Below, piece by piece: positions 51,150 through 60,670 of a stretch of 64,000 nucleotides of DNA (positions within the stretch are counted from its first letter, which is position 1; each line of letters starts with the position of its first letter). The DNA is from Candidatus Enterococcus huntleyi (lineage in GTDB: Bacteria; Bacillota; Bacilli; Lactobacillales; Enterococcaceae): NCBI RefSeq assembly GCF_009933175.1, contig NZ_MAEJ01000012.1, positions 1-64,000 of the forward strand, written 5' to 3'. The translations under genes and the position numbers were made by a program. The notes beneath the pieces are model-generated. The model saw only the letters and a list, made by a program, of their open reading frames with translations. It did no database searches and was not told where the DNA came from.

Positions 51150-51962
51150 ATGAAAAAAAGAGGATTATTTTTATTATTATTGAGTGGCCTATTATTTGTT
51201 TCAGCGTGTGGCGCGAAGGAGGAAAAGGCCCAAAGTGTTTTAAAAATTGGAGCTTCACCGACTCCTCATGCTGAAATTTTGGAGCATATCAAACCGGAAC
51301 TTGCGGAAAAAGGGATTGACCTTGAAATCGTCAAGTTCGATGATTACATACTCCCTAATAAAGCGCTAGATGATGGGGAGATTGATGCGAACTATTTTTC
51401 TACAGTGCCTTATTTTAATTTGCAAAAGGAAGAGAATGGTTATGATTTTGAAAATGTCGGCGCGATCCATATTGAACCGATGGGGATTTATTCGCATGAT
51501 ATTACTGATATCAATCAAATACCTGATGGCGCTAAAGTGATTGTCTCGAATATCCCTTCAGAATGGGGCCGTGTATTGAATATTTTTGTGCAAAATGATT
51601 TAATTAAGATTAAAGAAGGACTGGCGATTGATAAAGCGAGTTTCGAAGATATCATCGATAATCCGAAAAATCTCGAGTTTGATCATAGTATGGATCCGAC
51701 GTTATTGACCGCTGCCTATGAAAATAAAGAAGGCGATCTGGTGGCGATTAATTCCAATTTTGCCTATGAAAAGGGCTTGAATCCAACAAAAGATTCATTG
51801 ATGATTGAAAACGAAGACTCGCCGTATGTGAATATCGTGGCAACTAACACAAAAGACAAGAATAATGAAGCAATCAAAGAATTAGTGTCTGTTTTACATG
51901 AGGAAGATGTTCAAAAATGGATTGAGGATGAGTGGGGCGGCTCGATTGTCCCGGTAGATTAA
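51150..51962 (+). CDS. metQ: Methionine-binding lipoprotein MetQ
   Basis: A 270-residue NlpA-family solute-binding lipoprotein. Signal peptide with lipobox FVSACG (Cys20), then LKIGASPTPHAEILEHIKPE and DANYFSTVPYFNLQKEENG, typical of MetQ. It delivers methionine to the MetNP transporter. No ATPase or permease gene follows; msrA comes next, so the cognate MetNP must be elsewhere. Regulated by the T-box upstream. Confidence 0.93.
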   Translation: MKKRGLFLLLLSGLLFVSACGAKEEKAQSVLKIGASPTPHAEILEHIKPELAEKGIDLEIVKFDDYILPNKALDDGEIDANYFSTVPYFNLQKEENGYDFENVGAIHIEPMGIYSHDITDINQIPDGAKVIVSNIPSEWGRVLNIFVQNDLIKIKEGLAIDKASFEDIIDNPKNLEFDHSMDPTLLTAAYENKEGDLVAINSNFAYEKGLNPTKDSLMIENEDSPYVNIVATNTKDKNNEAIKELVSVLHEEDVQKWIEDEWGGSIVPVD

Positions 51963-51992
51963 AAATAGGTAGTGAGAAAGAAGGATGGATAG

Positions 51993-52505
51993 ATGGAACG
52001 AGCAATTTTTGCAGGTGGCTGCTTTTGGTGCATGATTAAACCGTTTGATACACAACCGGGAATTATCTCGGTGCTGTCAGGGTATACAGGTGGTACGAAA
52101 GAAAATCCGACGTATGAAGAAGTCAAAGCGGGTGGCACAGGTCATACCGAAGCTGTCGAGATTATTTTTGATCCGGCTGTTATTTCTTTTGATGAGTTAG
52201 TCGAAATTTATTGGCAACAAACGGACCCGACTGATGCGTTCGGGCAATTCGAAGATCGTGGCGATAGCTATCGCCCAGTCATTTTCTATTTTACTGATGC
52301 GCAGAAAAAAGCAGCTGAAGAAAGTAAAGCACGTTTACAGGCAAGTGGTTTATTTGAAAAGGAAATTGTTACTAAGATTGAACCGGCTGCGCCCTTTTAT
52401 CCAGCAGAAGCCTACCATCAGGATTATTATAAAAAGAATCCTGACAACTACACAAAAAATGCGCAACAAAGAATACAATTTATCGAGCAAGTGTGGCAAG
52501 ATTAA
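51993..52505 (+). CDS. msrA: Peptide methionine sulfoxide reductase A
   Basis: A 170-residue MsrA, reducing (S)-methionine sulfoxide. The active-site motif GCFWCM has the nucleophilic Cys near residue 11 and is followed by [19 protein letters not shown] and GHTEAVEI. It is 30 bases after metQ and in the same T-box-controlled transcript. The resolving cysteines seen in some MsrA C-termini are absent. Confidence 0.96.
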   Translation: MERAIFAGGCFWCMIKPFDTQPGIISVLSGYTGGTKENPTYEEVKAGGTGHTEAVEIIFDPAVISFDELVEIYWQQTDPTDAFGQFEDRGDSYRPVIFYFTDAQKKAAEESKARLQASGLFEKEIVTKIEPAAPFYPAEAYHQDYYKKNPDNYTKNAQQRIQFIEQVWQD

Positions 52506-52887
52506 CGTGTGCAAACTTAGGATTTTTTCATGATAGAGACTGTGTTCCTTCGATTTATATTCTGGCTAGACCAGAATTTTATCGATGGAGCACAGTTTTT
52601 TTGTTCTTGAAGAGTTTTTTTCAGATAGTTTCTTCTATATAATAGTCTTCTAGTTGTGTATATAAATAGTAGGGTTGAAAAGTGAATCAGAAGGAGAGTC
52701 AGAAAATTGGAGCTGATGGCTTGGGAAAAAGATTCAGAACGGGTGGGTAATCTGCGTAATGGCTCAATAAATTCAATGAGAGTCCAGTTTATTTGAAAAT
52801 CTAAAAAGAGTTTAGAAATGCATTTTGCCTGTAAGATAGGTATAATTGCGATAAGAGAAAAGAATGTGTTGAAAAGGGGGGCTCGAT
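52506..52887. other. Spacer between msrA and manR
   Basis: Holds the msrA terminator (52538-52602) and about 280 bp of A/T-rich sequence, which should contain the manR promoter. A GATAAGAG near 52850 is the only -10-like motif noted. No gene is seen. Confidence 0.45.
52538..52602 (+). terminator. Terminator after msrA
   Basis: GACTGTGTTCCTTCGAT pairs with ATCGATGGAGCACAGT, followed by T run; an inner CTGG/CCAG helix closes the loop. Confidence 0.8.
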
Positions 52888-55731
52888 TTGCCGAAACGAA
52901 TCGACCGAATCTATGCCTATGTAAAAGAGCAGACGGAACAGCTGTCTGAAGAGGCTATACAAAATGGTGCAGGGGTGACCACAGCGGAAATTGCTGACGT
53001 CCTGTCTATTCAGAGAACGAATAGTAGTAAAGACCTGAATCAGCTGGTAAAAGAGGGTAAGTTAACAAAACTATCTGGCCGTCCAGTACGCTATCGAGTC
53101 ACTAAAGGTTGGCAAGAATTGCCGGCAAAAAAATATGTACCAAGTTATATGGAGACCCCAAAAGAGAAAAAAGAGCAAAAAATACGACAAAACCAGTCAG
53201 TCATGGCGAGTAAGGATATCTTTTCGCGGATTATTGGTTCTACTGGCAGTATGCGAAATTCGATTGAGCAGGCCAAAGCGGCGGTTCTTTACCCACCTAA
53301 AGGCTTGAATTGTTTAATCACTGGACCGACTGGATCCGGGAAGACGTATTTTGCCCATGCGATTTTTCAATATGCGAAAGTTAATCAAGTGATTGCGCCG
53401 GAGAAAGAATTGATTGTCTTTAATTGTGCTGATTATGCCAATAATCCAGAGCTCTTGATGAGTCATCTGTTTGGCTATGTTAAAGGGGCTTTTACTGGGG
53501 CGGATAGTGAGAAGGCTGGGATTATTGATGAAGCGGATGGTGGGATGCTTTTCTTAGATGAAATTCATCGATTGCCACCTGAAGGGCAAGAAATGATCTT
53601 TTATTTCATGGATCATGGGACTTATAGCCGACTAGGTGAGACGAGTAAAACGCATCAGGCAGCTGTCCGAATTATCGGCGCGACAACCGAGGATCCTAAT
53701 TCGACTTTATTGGATACCTTTGTTCGTCGAATTCCGATTAATATTCAATTGCCGCCATTTGCCAAACGGCCGGCTTCTGAGAAAGTTGACTTGGTCAAAG
53801 TGATGGTGGCCCAAGAGGCTAATCGAATCGAACGCCGAATTTCATTGACTGAAGATGTGGTTAAAGCGTTGATTGGTAGCGTGACCTATGGCAATATTGG
53901 TCAACTAAAATCGAATATTCAGCTGGTTTGCGCGCGCGGTTTTCTGAATCATATGCAAAAGGAAGAGATTCCGATTACGGTCAACGATTTGCCAGAAGGA
54001 ATTCGAGCAGGGGTCATCCAATTGGCGAGTGATCGTGAGGCGTCGATGGAACTGGCTAAGGTCTTGGAGCCGACGATAGATATTTCTCCAAATGCGTCAA
54101 TCCTTGAAATACAATCAGATTCCTATGAGCTGCCGTACAATTTATACGATATTATTGGCGATAAGGCGACTTTATTAAAGTCAGATGGGCTAGATCAAGA
54201 AGCGATTAATCATTTTATTTCGACGGATATTAATATCCATTTGAAGTCATTTTATAAAGACCACGGGTTCTCATTTAATGCGGAAAATAAGTTATCTGAG
54301 TTTGTGGATCAGGCGATTATTGATGTCACTAGTCAGATTTATCAGCTGGTTAAAACAGAGCTGAATCATGAATATCAACAAAATTTCGTTTATGCTATGA
54401 GTTTGCATATTAGTTCGTTTTTGAAGAAAATTTATCTGGGTGAAGAGCGACACACCAATGATAATATCCGGGAAATGGCAGTGGATTTTCCAGAGGAATT
54501 CGAAATGGCTAAGAAAATCCGCCAATTTATTGCTGAACGCTTCCAAGTAACGATTCCTGAGAGTGAAGATTACTATTTGACGGTCTTGCTAGTTTCATTG
54601 AGAGATGATCAGTCGGTCGGGCGCGTGGGCGTGATCGTGGCTTCACATGGCAACAGTACGGCTAGCAGCATGGTCCAAGTAGTTAAGCAATTATTAGATG
54701 TGGATAAAATTATTGCGGTGGACATGCCGTTAGATATGCATCCGAAAACAGCCTTAGAGCGCATTGAGCATGCGGCCTTGCAGCTGGATGAAGGGAATGG
54801 CGTGATGTTATTGGTGGATATGGGCTCCTTAGCAACCTTTAGCGAAAAAATTCAGCGAGAGACTGGTGTGCCAGTCAGAACGATTGATATGGTCACGACT
54901 TCTTTGGTCTTAGAGACCGTCCGCAAAGCTTCTGTTATGGGGGCTGACTTAGATAATCTGTATGATTCTTTAAAGAATTTTAGAGGTTATGCGGATGTCA
55001 GTCCAGGAAAAATTGAGAAGCGTCTGGGCAATAATCAAGCTATTTTAGCCATTTGTGCTTCTGGCGAAGGAACGGCGCAAAAGATTAAAGAAATTATTGA
55101 TGAGGCCTTGGTAAAACGTCAGAATGAGTCGATTGTGGTTGTGCCTTTATCTGTTTTAGAAGTCAAAGAGAAGATGGCTACTATTCAAGAAAGCTATGAT
55201 ATCATTGCAACGACGGGGATTATTGATCCCAAAATTCAAGCGCCGTTTATTCCACTGGAGCGTTTTATTGATCATGACGTTGATCATATCTTAGACCACC
55301 TGCTATTAGAGGATGAACTGGAAGAGTTGACCGAAATGATCGATGTTTCAGTTAATGAAGAGCAGGCGCAAACAATCTGTGTGAATTATATGGTGGAAAG
55401 TTTTACTTTTATTAATCCTACCAAGCTGATTCATCCGTTGTGGCAATTTACGATGAATATAGCAGAGAAGATTGGTTTAGATTCTCCTAGATATGCGTTT
55501 CAAATTAATTTAACTATGCATTTGGCGGGGATGATGGAACGTATCTTACTTGGTGATGTATTAACAGTGGAAGAAGAAGATTTAGAGGTCATGAGAGGGC
55601 AAGCAATCTATCAAACAGTGCAGCAGGCTGTGACTAAATTAGAGGAACAAGTCCGACTTTCGATTCCTTCTGCGGAAGTGTATTATTTGATGCAATCAAT
55701 TACCAATCAGCAGATGAAAAAGATACAGTAA
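52888..55731 (+). CDS. manR: ManR, sigma-54 activator of the mannose PTS
   Basis: A 947-residue LevR-family activator. N-terminal winged helix (TTAEIADVLSIQRTNSSKDL, about 30-50), AAA+ domain with GPTGSGKTYF, GAFTGADSE and LDEIHRLP (about 125-360), first PRD (about 460-570), EIIA-Man-like module (VIVASHGNSTASSMVQVVKQ near 595), EIIB-like module (ILAICASGEGTAQKIKEII near 725) and a final PRD. It starts with TTG after GGGGGG. It lies directly upstream of the PTS genes, as in Listeria and E. faecalis. It probably binds the GATACACT repeats beyond its own stop codon. Confidence 0.95.
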   Translation: MPKRIDRIYAYVKEQTEQLSEEAIQNGAGVTTAEIADVLSIQRTNSSKDLNQLVKEGKLTKLSGRPVRYRVTKGWQELPAKKYVPSYMETPKEKKEQKIRQNQSVMASKDIFSRIIGSTGSMRNSIEQAKAAVLYPPKGLNCLITGPTGSGKTYFAHAIFQYAKVNQVIAPEKELIVFNCADYANNPELLMSHLFGYVKGAFTGADSEKAGIIDEADGGMLFLDEIHRLPPEGQEMIFYFMDHGTYSRLGETSKTHQAAVRIIGATTEDPNSTLLDTFVRRIPINIQLPPFAKRPASEKVDLVKVMVAQEANRIERRISLTEDVVKALIGSVTYGNIGQLKSNIQLVCARGFLNHMQKEEIPITVNDLPEGIRAGVIQLASDREASMELAKVLEPTIDISPNASILEIQSDSYELPYNLYDIIGDKATLLKSDGLDQEAINHFISTDINIHLKSFYKDHGFSFNAENKLSEFVDQAIIDVTSQIYQLVKTELNHEYQQNFVYAMSLHISSFLKKIYLGEERHTNDNIREMAVDFPEEFEMAKKIRQFIAERFQVTIPESEDYYLTVLLVSLRDDQSVGRVGVIVASHGNSTASSMVQVVKQLLDVDKIIAVDMPLDMHPKTALERIEHAALQLDEGNGVMLLVDMGSLATFSEKIQRETGVPVRTIDMVTTSLVLETVRKASVMGADLDNLYDSLKNFRGYADVSPGKIEKRLGNNQAILAICASGEGTAQKIKEIIDEALVKRQNESIVVVPLSVLEVKEKMATIQESYDIIATTGIIDPKIQAPFIPLERFIDHDVDHILDHLLLEDELEELTEMIDVSVNEEQAQTICVNYMVESFTFINPTKLIHPLWQFTMNIAEKIGLDSPRYAFQINLTMHLAGMMERILLGDVLTVEEEDLEVMRGQAIYQTVQQAVTKLEEQVRLSIPSAEVYYLMQSITNQQMKKIQ

Positions 55732-55742
55732 TACGATAGAAT

Positions 55743-55840
55743 GATACACTAATTGACACACTTAAGAAAAACGATACACTAGAAATAGTGTATCGTTTTC
55801 TTTTTATCAGTGGGCTCTAGGTAAAATAAAAGAGTGTATC
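55743..55840. promoter_or_regulatory. GATACACT repeat array, probable ManR enhancer
   Basis: GATACACT at 55743-55750 and 55773-55780, variant GACACACT at 55755-55762, and the inverted AGTGTATC at 55787-55794 and 55833-55840. The pair at 55773/55787 also forms a hairpin with T run (to 55805) that may end manR transcription. The array lies 11-108 bp upstream of the sigma-54 promoter. Confidence 0.7.
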
Positions 55841-55850
55841 ATTTGAAAGT

Positions 55851-55866
55851 TGGCATACTTCTTGCT
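55851..55866 (+). promoter_or_regulatory. Sigma-54 promoter of the mannose PTS operon
   Basis: TGGCATACTTCTTGCT fits the -24/-12 consensus with one change (T for C at the last GGCAC base). It lies 103 bases before the first PTS start codon. Confidence 0.88.
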
Positions 55867-55968
55867 TATTATAAGTGTGAACGCAGGAGGTGATTTTAGA
55901 GTCTAGAAGAACACAAAGGTTATCGAATCGTGTTCTGCTAGAAAGAACAATGAAGGAGGTCCGTCAAT

Positions 55969-56463
55969 ATGGGGATGGATATTCGTTTGGCTCGGATTGA
56001 TGATCGTTTGATTCATGGACAGGTGGCAACCGCGTGGTCAAAATCAACGGACATTAGTCGAATTCTCGTGGTCAGTGACGAGGTAGCACATGATGAGCTT
56101 CGAAAGTTTTTATTAAAAGAAGCTGCTCCACCAGGTATTAAGTCGAATGTAATCACAATCAAAAAAATGATTGAGGTCTACAATCACGACTTGTTTAATG
56201 GCATCAAGGTGATGTTGCTTTTCACTAATCCAGTAGATGTTGCTCAGTTAGTTCGTGCGGGTATCAAATTTTCGTCAATCAATATCGGTGGGATGCGTTT
56301 CACTGATGGGAAACGAATGATTACCAATTTTGTTTCGATTGATGAAACGGACATTGAAGCGTTTCGCTACTTAGATCAACAGGGTGTCGAGTTAGAAATC
56401 CGCAAGGTCCCGGCTGATCGCAAAGTCAATCTGATGGAGCTACTTCAAAAAGAGAAGAAGTGA
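55969..56463 (+). CDS. Mannose PTS stand-alone EIIB component
   Basis: A 164-residue EIIB with the active histidine His16 in RIDDRLIHGQVATAWSK and LVVSDEVAHDELRKFLLKEA. It duplicates the EIIB domain of the following EIIAB protein (VSDAVAKDDLRKKLIEQAAP). The same extra EIIB precedes the mpt genes in E. faecalis. AAGGAGG precedes the ATG. Its exact job next to the EIIAB protein is unclear. Confidence 0.92.
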   Translation: MGMDIRLARIDDRLIHGQVATAWSKSTDISRILVVSDEVAHDELRKFLLKEAAPPGIKSNVITIKKMIEVYNHDLFNGIKVMLLFTNPVDVAQLVRAGIKFSSINIGGMRFTDGKRMITNFVSIDETDIEAFRYLDQQGVELEIRKVPADRKVNLMELLQKEKK

Positions 56464-56583
56464 TAGCGCAGTATTTCGTAACTAAGCGATTACCGCGTTA
56501 GGCAATCTGCAATTATCTGTCGTTCATTATTATTTTTATGCGTTGTTGGAAAACAAAAAAGTAAGATTATAGGAGGTAAAAAC

Positions 56584-57576
56584 ATGGTAGGGATTATCCT
56601 TGCAAGTCATGGTGAATTCGCAAATGGCATTTTGCAATCAGGCTCAATGATTTTTGGCGAGCAAGAAAACGTAAAAGCTGTTACTTTGCAACCAAGCGAA
56701 GGTCCAGATGACTTAAAAGCCAAATTAGTAGCAGCAATCGACTCGTTTGATGATCAAGAAGAAGTCTTGTTCTTAGTCGATTTATGGGGCGGTACACCAT
56801 TCAATCAGGCCAATAGTTTATTCGAAGAACACAAGGACAAATGGGCAATCGTCGCAGGTATGAATTTACCGATGGTGATTGAAGCTTATTCTTCACGCTT
56901 CTCAATGAATTCAGCCCAAGAAATTGCGGCTCACATTCTTGAAACAGCAAAAGAAGGGGTTAAAGTAAAACCAGAAGAACTAGAACCAGCAGACACTGCC
57001 AAAGCAGCAGTAGTTGATAACCAACCAAAAGGCTCTTTAGCACCAGGAACAGTGGTTGGCGATGGCAAAATCAAAATTGTTCTCACACGTGTGGATTCTC
57101 GTTTACTTCACGGTCAAGTAGCAACTGCTTGGACAAAATCAGTGACTCCATCACGGATTATCGTCGTGTCAGATGCAGTAGCGAAAGATGATTTACGTAA
57201 GAAATTAATCGAGCAAGCAGCTCCTCCAGGTGTTAAAGCCAACGTCATTCCAGTTCAAAAAATGATTGAAGTCGCAAAAGATCCTCGTTTTGGTGGAACA
57301 AAAGCCTTGCTTTTATTCGAAAATCCAGAAGATGTTTTACGCGCAATCGATGGCGGCGTGCCTATCTCAGAAGTTAATGTTGGCTCAATGGCCCATTCTG
57401 TTGGTAAAGTAGTCGTAAGTAAAGTCTTGTCTATGGGTACTGAAAATGTTGAAACATTCGAAAAATTGAAGGAAAAAGGGGTTACCTTTGATGTCCGCAA
57501 AGTGCCGAATGATTCAAAAGACAACATGGATGAATTATTAAGAAAAGCGAAAGCTGAGTTAGCAAACGTCAAATAA
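56584..57576 (+). CDS. manL: Mannose PTS EIIAB component
   Basis: A 330-residue fusion: EIIA domain with His9 (IILASHGEFANGI), an alanine/proline-rich linker (about 137-158), and EIIB domain with His176 (VDSRLLHGQVATAW). It relays phosphate from HPr to incoming glucose or mannose. AGGAGG precedes the ATG. It is 120 bases after the stand-alone EIIB. Confidence 0.95.
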   Translation: MVGIILASHGEFANGILQSGSMIFGEQENVKAVTLQPSEGPDDLKAKLVAAIDSFDDQEEVLFLVDLWGGTPFNQANSLFEEHKDKWAIVAGMNLPMVIEAYSSRFSMNSAQEIAAHILETAKEGVKVKPEELEPADTAKAAVVDNQPKGSLAPGTVVGDGKIKIVLTRVDSRLLHGQVATAWTKSVTPSRIIVVSDAVAKDDLRKKLIEQAAPPGVKANVIPVQKMIEVAKDPRFGGTKALLLFENPEDVLRAIDGGVPISEVNVGSMAHSVGKVVVSKVLSMGTENVETFEKLKEKGVTFDVRKVPNDSKDNMDELLRKAKAELANVK

Positions 57577-57611
57577 ATGAAAAATTTAATTTAAAAAATA
57601 GGAGGCTTATC

Positions 57612-58430
57612 ATGTCTATTATATCAATAATATTAGTAGTGTTCGTTGCCTTTCTAGCGGGTATGGAAGGGATTTTAGATGAATTCCAATTCCATCAACC
57701 GTTAGTCGCATGTACATTAATCGGTCTAGTAACTGGGAATTTAACTGCAGGAATCATGCTAGGTGGGTCATTACAAATGATCGCGCTTGGTTGGGCAAAT
57801 ATCGGTGCTGCCGTAGCACCAGATGCTGCATTAGCGTCTGTTGCATCCGCAATTATTTTAGTCAAAGCATTAGGTACTGATAACATTTCTGTTCAATCAG
57901 CTATTACAACATCAATCGCTGTCGCTATTCCATTGGCTGTTGCTGGTCTATTCTTAACAATGATCGTTCGGACACTTGCTGTACCAATCGTTCACTTGAT
58001 GGATGCCGCAGCTGAAAAAGGAAATATTCGTCGAATTGAAGTTTTACACATTTTAGCCGTTTGTATGCAAGGGATTCGTATTGCGATTCCTGCTGGCGCA
58101 TTGCTGTTCATTCCAGCTCAAACCGTTCAAAGCTTCTTAGAATCAATGCCTGCTTGGTTAACTGATGGTATGGCAATTGGTGGGGGTATGGTGGTAGCCG
58201 TTGGGTATGCAATGGTTATTAACATGATGGCAACAAAAGAAGTTTGGCCTTTCTTCATTATCGGTTTTGTCGTGGCAGCTGTTACTCAATTGACCTTGAT
58301 TGCACTAGGCGCATTAGGTGTGGCTATGGCCTTAATTTACTTAAACTTATCTAAAATGGGTGGTTCAAGTAATGGCGGTGGCGGAAGCAACACTGGTGAT
58401 CCGCTTGGCGACATTCTAAACGACTATTAA
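57612..58430 (+). CDS. manM: Mannose PTS EIIC component
   Basis: A 272-residue membrane protein with VAFLAGMEGILDEFQFHQPL, IGLVTGNLTAGIMLGGSLQM and GWANIGAAVAPDAALASV, the recognised ManM pattern. It has a glycine/serine-rich C-terminal tail. Together with ManN it forms the glucose/mannose channel and the target of class IIa bacteriocins. Confidence 0.95.
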   Translation: MSIISIILVVFVAFLAGMEGILDEFQFHQPLVACTLIGLVTGNLTAGIMLGGSLQMIALGWANIGAAVAPDAALASVASAIILVKALGTDNISVQSAITTSIAVAIPLAVAGLFLTMIVRTLAVPIVHLMDAAAEKGNIRRIEVLHILAVCMQGIRIAIPAGALLFIPAQTVQSFLESMPAWLTDGMAIGGGMVVAVGYAMVINMMATKEVWPFFIIGFVVAAVTQLTLIALGALGVAMALIYLNLSKMGGSSNGGGGSNTGDPLGDILNDY

Positions 58431-58449
58431 TAAGAAGGAGGAGAAAAAA

Positions 58450-59361
58450 ATGGCAGAAAAAATTGAATTAACTAAAAAAGATCGATTAGCCGTTGCATGG
58501 CGCTCTACCTTCATCCAAGGTTCATGGAACTACGAACGTATGCAAAATGGTGGTTGGGCATTCTCAATGATCCCAGCAATTAAAAAATTATATAAATCAA
58601 AAGAAGATCGCGCAGCAGCGTTAAAACGTCACTTGGAATTCTTTAATACCCATCCTTATATTGCTTCACCAATCTTGGGGGTTACTTTGGCGCTGGAAGA
58701 AGAACGCGCAAATGGTTCACCAGTTGATGATGTAGCGATTCAAGGGGTAAAAGTTGGGATGATGGGTCCTTTAGCCGGTGTCGGTGACCCAGTCTTCTGG
58801 TTTACTGTTCGACCAATGTTAGGTGCCCTTGGCGCTTCACTTGCTATGTCAGGAAATATCATGGGACCAATCATTTTCTTCGTTGCTTGGAACTTAATTC
58901 GTTGGGCTTTCATGTGGTATACACAAGAATTTGGCTACAAAGCTGGTTCTAAAATCACAGAAGACCTTTCAGGTGGTGTATTACAAGACGTAACTAAAGG
59001 TGCATCAATTCTCGGGATGTTCGTCCTAGCTGCCTTAGTTCAACGATGGGTTTCCATCAAATTCTTACCAGTTGTCTCTGAAGTTAAATTAGACAAGGGT
59101 GCTTATATTGAATGGGATAAGATCGATATGAGTGGAAAAGGGCTTCAATCAGCCTTTGAACAAGTCAACAGTGGTTTATCTCTGACTGAAACAAAAGTAA
59201 CAACGCTACAAAATAACTTGGATCAATTAATTCCAGGTTTAGCAGCCTTACTTTTAACTTTCTTCTGTATGTGGTTATTGAAGAAAAAAGTTTCACCAAT
59301 CGTTATCATCATCGGCCTATTCATCGTTGGGGTAGCCGGACATTATATCGGTCTATTATAA
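58450..59361 (+). CDS. manN: Mannose PTS EIID component
   Basis: A 303-residue EIID: RSTFIQGSWNYERMQNGGWA, HPYIASPILGVTLALEEERA and MGPLAGVGDPVFWFTVRPM. It carries an insertion of about 35 residues before the last helices (about 205-260) that the paralogue at 42.2 kb lacks. AGGAGG precedes the ATG. Confidence 0.95.
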   Translation: MAEKIELTKKDRLAVAWRSTFIQGSWNYERMQNGGWAFSMIPAIKKLYKSKEDRAAALKRHLEFFNTHPYIASPILGVTLALEEERANGSPVDDVAIQGVKVGMMGPLAGVGDPVFWFTVRPMLGALGASLAMSGNIMGPIIFFVAWNLIRWAFMWYTQEFGYKAGSKITEDLSGGVLQDVTKGASILGMFVLAALVQRWVSIKFLPVVSEVKLDKGAYIEWDKIDMSGKGLQSAFEQVNSGLSLTETKVTTLQNNLDQLIPGLAALLLTFFCMWLLKKKVSPIVIIIGLFIVGVAGHYIGLL

Positions 59362-59426
59362 TCTAGGTTGAGAAAAATATGGTTATTCAACTGAGGCGTA
59401 GCGGAATTTTCGACGAATCAGTATTT

Positions 59427-59469
59427 ATCAGGATCAAGAGTTATTTAGTTGCTCTTGGTCCTGATTTTA
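59427..59469 (+). terminator. Hairpin between manN and manO
   Basis: ATCAGGATCAAGAG pairs with CTCTTGGTCCTGAT, followed by only four Ts. It probably lets part of the transcripts through to manO. A frame of 60 codons crosses this hairpin but looks accidental. TATAAT within CGTATAATAAATG (near 59542) could give manO its own promoter. Confidence 0.7.
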
Positions 59470-59586
59470 TCTATGTTGGAAAGAATGCCGAAGATAGTCT
59501 CAAAAAGATGTTTAGATTAGAAAAAATAGCCAAAGACTCGTATAATAAATGTATCGAATAGTAAGAACTAATAAGGAGTAGATGAG

Positions 59587-59961
59587 ATGGTTCAGTCACT
59601 AAATACAAAAGTTGATTTAACAATTGATGCCACTGCGTTTAACGGAATCACTGAATATGGCAAAATTATGATAGGCGACAATGGCTTTGAGTTTTATAAT
59701 GCGCGTGATACTCGGAAATTTATTCAAATTCCATGGGATGAAGTGGATAAGGTGATTGCTTCTGTCATGTTTAAAGGCAAATGGATTCCTCGTTATGCGG
59801 TGAAAACAAAGCAGAGTGGGACCTTTACTTTTGCTTCAAAAGAGCCTAAAAAAGTCTTGCGAGCAATTCGCGAGTACGTCAATCCAGAAAAAATGGTGCA
59901 ATCACTAAGCTTTTTCGAGGTCATCAAACGTGGGATTTTATCGATTGGCAAGAAGAAATGA
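59587..59961 (+). CDS. manO: ManO, DUF956 protein of the mannose operon
   Basis: A 124-residue protein: SLNTKVDLTIDATAFNGITE at the start, GDNGFEFYNARDTRKFIQIP, a PH-like fold pattern, and the conserved TFTFASKEPKKVLRAIREYV. DUF956/ManO proteins close mannose-PTS operons across Lactobacillales and are reported to influence their expression. An AAGGAG site precedes the ATG. Confidence 0.92.
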   Translation: MVQSLNTKVDLTIDATAFNGITEYGKIMIGDNGFEFYNARDTRKFIQIPWDEVDKVIASVMFKGKWIPRYAVKTKQSGTFTFASKEPKKVLRAIREYVNPEKMVQSLSFFEVIKRGILSIGKKK

Positions 59962-59992
59962 AGCAGCGTTTTGAACATATTAAAATAAGAAC

Positions 59993-60040
59993 AAAGACCA
60001 TTTGTAAGTAGGGTAACCTGGTTATGAAGGGTCTTTTTGT
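59993..60040 (+). terminator. Terminator after manO
   Basis: AAAGACC pairs with GGGTCTTT, with an inner GGTAACC/GGTTA helix and a T run. Confidence 0.75.
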
Positions 60041-60079
60041 TTTCCTTGTAAAATGCTTCTACTCTGTGCGACTATTTAG

Positions 60080-60199
60080 TGGAATGCTAAGCTAAAGCTT
60101 TCAAATGACAAAATCTTGGGTGAATTATGGCGGCAGAAAAATGAGCTATCTATTGAAGATTGGCCCACGGATATTATTCTTGCTAGTCTAGGTAAATAA
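60080..60199 (+). pseudogene. Short coding remnant
   Basis: A 39-codon frame opening after TAG and ending in TAA reads NDKILGELWRQKNELSIEDW and then PTDIILASLGK. The composition is protein-like but there is no start codon or ribosome site. It appears to be the C-terminal tail of a lost gene. Family not recognised. Confidence 0.3.
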
Positions 60200-60368
60200 T
60201 AGGAATGTGCTAGTTCATCTAGATCATACTTTGTTTACTATTATCGCATTACGTTTACCATCCTATTACTCTAAAACTTGGTAAGTAGAGCTGACAAATA
60301 ACAAATACCTTGTCTACTGATTTTTCCTATAAGGCTGTTAACTAGATATTTGCGAGTTTCTAGTAAAA

Positions 60369-60502
60369 GGTTGTTTGTTGCGATGTTTTTACTTATTTTA
60401 GCAAAATGTCGAGTTGAAGGAATCCATTGTCTAGCAGGTTTTACTTTTAAAGTTACCTTTTTTAGCTCGTTTTTCATCTAGAATAGTACGCAACAAACAA
60501 CC
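60369..60502 (+). repeat. Mosaic palindromic repeat 3 (EFAR-like)
   Basis: A 134-bp unit with 14-bp inverted ends GGTTGTTTGTTGCG (60369-60382) and CGCAACAAACAACC (60489-60502). The left end runs on into ATGTTTTT, as in the other copies. Confidence 0.75.
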
Positions 60503-60670
60503 ATTTTAGGAAAAGCAGCTAATTTATTGTCTATTGAATGAGAAGCTCGAAGATTATCGAAGCTATAAACCTTATAAACTCAGGGCTGTTATAGCTATTC
60601 TTTATAAAAGCCAGTTGAGTTAAGTGCCTATTTTTCTTAAAGTTAGAGACTTTTAGTGCTTTTTCAAAAA

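Noticed and set aside
59379-59561. 60-codon frame between manN and manO
   Set aside because: It crosses the hairpin at 59427-59469 and has no ribosome site; its codons follow the stem sequence.
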